A DNA stretch of 64,000 nucleotides. It comes from Bradyrhizobium sp. CB3481 (lineage in GTDB: Bacteria; Pseudomonadota; Alphaproteobacteria; Rhizobiales; Xanthobacteraceae). The stretch covers positions 2,686,501-2,750,500 of the forward strand of contig NZ_CP121647.1 of assembly GCF_029714305.1 (NCBI RefSeq), written 5' to 3'. Positions 63,383-64,000 of the stretch are shown one piece after another. The first letter of the stretch is position 1. The number at the start of each line of letters is the position of its first letter. The notes under the pieces were generated by a model. It had not been told where the DNA came from. It saw nothing but the letters and a program-made list of their open reading frames with translations, and ran no database searches. The position numbers and the translations under genes were made by a program.

Positions 63383-64000
63383 ATGACGCTGTGGTTTGTG
63401 TTCGCGCTGATGACGGTCGCGGCGATCTTTGCCGTGCTATGGCCGTTGAGTCGCGGCGCCTCCGCGCCTGATGGTGGCAATGAGGCGGCTGTCTACAAGG
63501 ATCAGCTCGATGAGGTCGAGCGTGACGCGGCTGCCGGGCTGATCGGCGTGGCCGAAGCGGAAGCCGCGCGCATCGAAATCGGCCGCCGCCTGCTCGCCGC
63601 CGCCGACAGCCAGCGCGAGCTGCCGTCGCGCGCGAAGCTTGGCCTGCGCCGTGCCTCGGCGGTCGCGGCGCTGATCGGGCTGCCCATCGCGGCGGTGACG
63701 TTCTATCTGTCGCTGGGTTCGCCGTATCTTGGGGATTTTCCGCTGGCCGCGCGCACCCGCACCGCCGACGCCAACCAGCCGATCGAGAACATGGTGGCGC
63801 AGGTCGAAGCGCATCTGGAAAAGAACCCGACCGACGGCCGCGGCTGGACCGTGCTGGCGCCGGTGCTGGCGCGGCTCGGCCGGTTCGACGATGCCGTGCG
63901 GGCCTATCGCAACGCCATCGCCTATGCCGGCGACAGCGCGGACCGCCGCTCCGACCTCGGCGAGGCCATGGCGGGCGCCGCCGGGGGCGTCGTCACCGCC
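63383..64000 (+). CDS. ccmI: Cytochrome c maturation protein CcmI (partial)
   Basis: The first 206 codons of CcmI (CycH), the apocytochrome c chaperone; the 3' end is beyond the window. It starts MTLWFVFALMTVAAIFAVLWP (membrane helix 1), followed by the soluble leucine-zipper-like loop AVYKDQLDEVERDAAAGLIG and EAEAARIEIGRRLL, helix 2 (SAVAALIGLPIAAVTFYLSLG), and the first TPR unit IENMVAQVEAHLEKNPTDGRGWTVLAPVLARLGR of the periplasmic domain. It binds the CXXCH C-terminus of apocytochrome c for heme ligation. In this lineage it opens the cycHJKL operon. Confidence 0.92.
   Translation, partial: MTLWFVFALMTVAAIFAVLWPLSRGASAPDGGNEAAVYKDQLDEVERDAAAGLIGVAEAEAARIEIGRRLLAAADSQRELPSRAKLGLRRASAVAALIGLPIAAVTFYLSLGSPYLGDFPLAARTRTADANQPIENMVAQVEAHLEKNPTDGRGWTVLAPVLARLGRFDDAVRAYRNAIAYAGDSADRRSDLGEAMAGAAGGVVTA

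Overview
The window reads as chromosomal DNA of a high-GC alphaproteobacterium of the Bradyrhizobium/Rhodopseudomonas group (Nitrobacteraceae). This rests on gene content and style: a Tct/Bug transporter, a two-subunit methylmalonyl-CoA mutase, MucR, a FeuP/FeuQ pair followed by ccmI (cycH), a Bradyrhizobium-type porin, DUF5330, DUF1491 and DUF2336 genes, perfect CtrA-type boxes and a perfect EcfG-type promoter. No rRNA, tRNA, CRISPR, phage or symbiosis genes were recognised.

Layout. 1-1.9 kb: tripartite tricarboxylate transporter (tctC-tctB-tctA, leftward, tctA cut by the window edge). 2-4.3 kb: SRPBCC protein, secreted DUF3298 protein and an AT-rich orphan gene. 4.3-8.9 kb: methylmalonyl-CoA mutase operon (mutA-GFA protein-mutB). 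9-10.7 kb: folP-folB-folK. 10.8-16.3 kb: two small domain proteins, a HerA-like ATPase, a GT87 mannosyltransferase-like protein and an M20 peptidase. 16.3-16.95 kb: a RAYT (REP-associated transposase) between inverted REP copies. 17-20.6 kb: epimerase, class II aldolase and GT39 membrane protein. 21-28.9 kb: MucR, SufE, a DivJ-like membrane histidine kinase, a peptidoglycan-binding-domain protein, and a DUF2336 gene divergent from a small-protein/lipoprotein pair with two CtrA boxes between them. 29-36.5 kb: a looser accessory stretch of small secreted and membrane hypotheticals peppered with at least six copies of a dispersed repeat. 36.6-42.8 kb: DUF1254/DUF1214 pair, PBP1A, YcgN-type cysteine-cluster protein and DHA2 MFS pump.

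42.8-52.2 kb is the most striking locus: a three-gene leftward operon encoding a 2613-residue soluble histidine kinase with 13 tandem GAF domains, a single-domain response regulator, and a response regulator fused to a class III nucleotidyl cyclase. It is bracketed by two diverged direct copies of the 3' end of the neighbouring MFS gene, as if the module had landed beside or within an ancestral MFS gene pair. It looks like a many-input phosphorelay with a cyclic-nucleotide output.

52.6-64 kb: class I glutamine amidotransferase, TPP enzyme, major porin with a strong terminator, lone Flp pilin, Ku, a small stress-promoter-driven membrane protein, feuP-feuQ with a RIME-like repeat between them, a large unknown protein, and the start of the ccm cytochrome c maturation operon.
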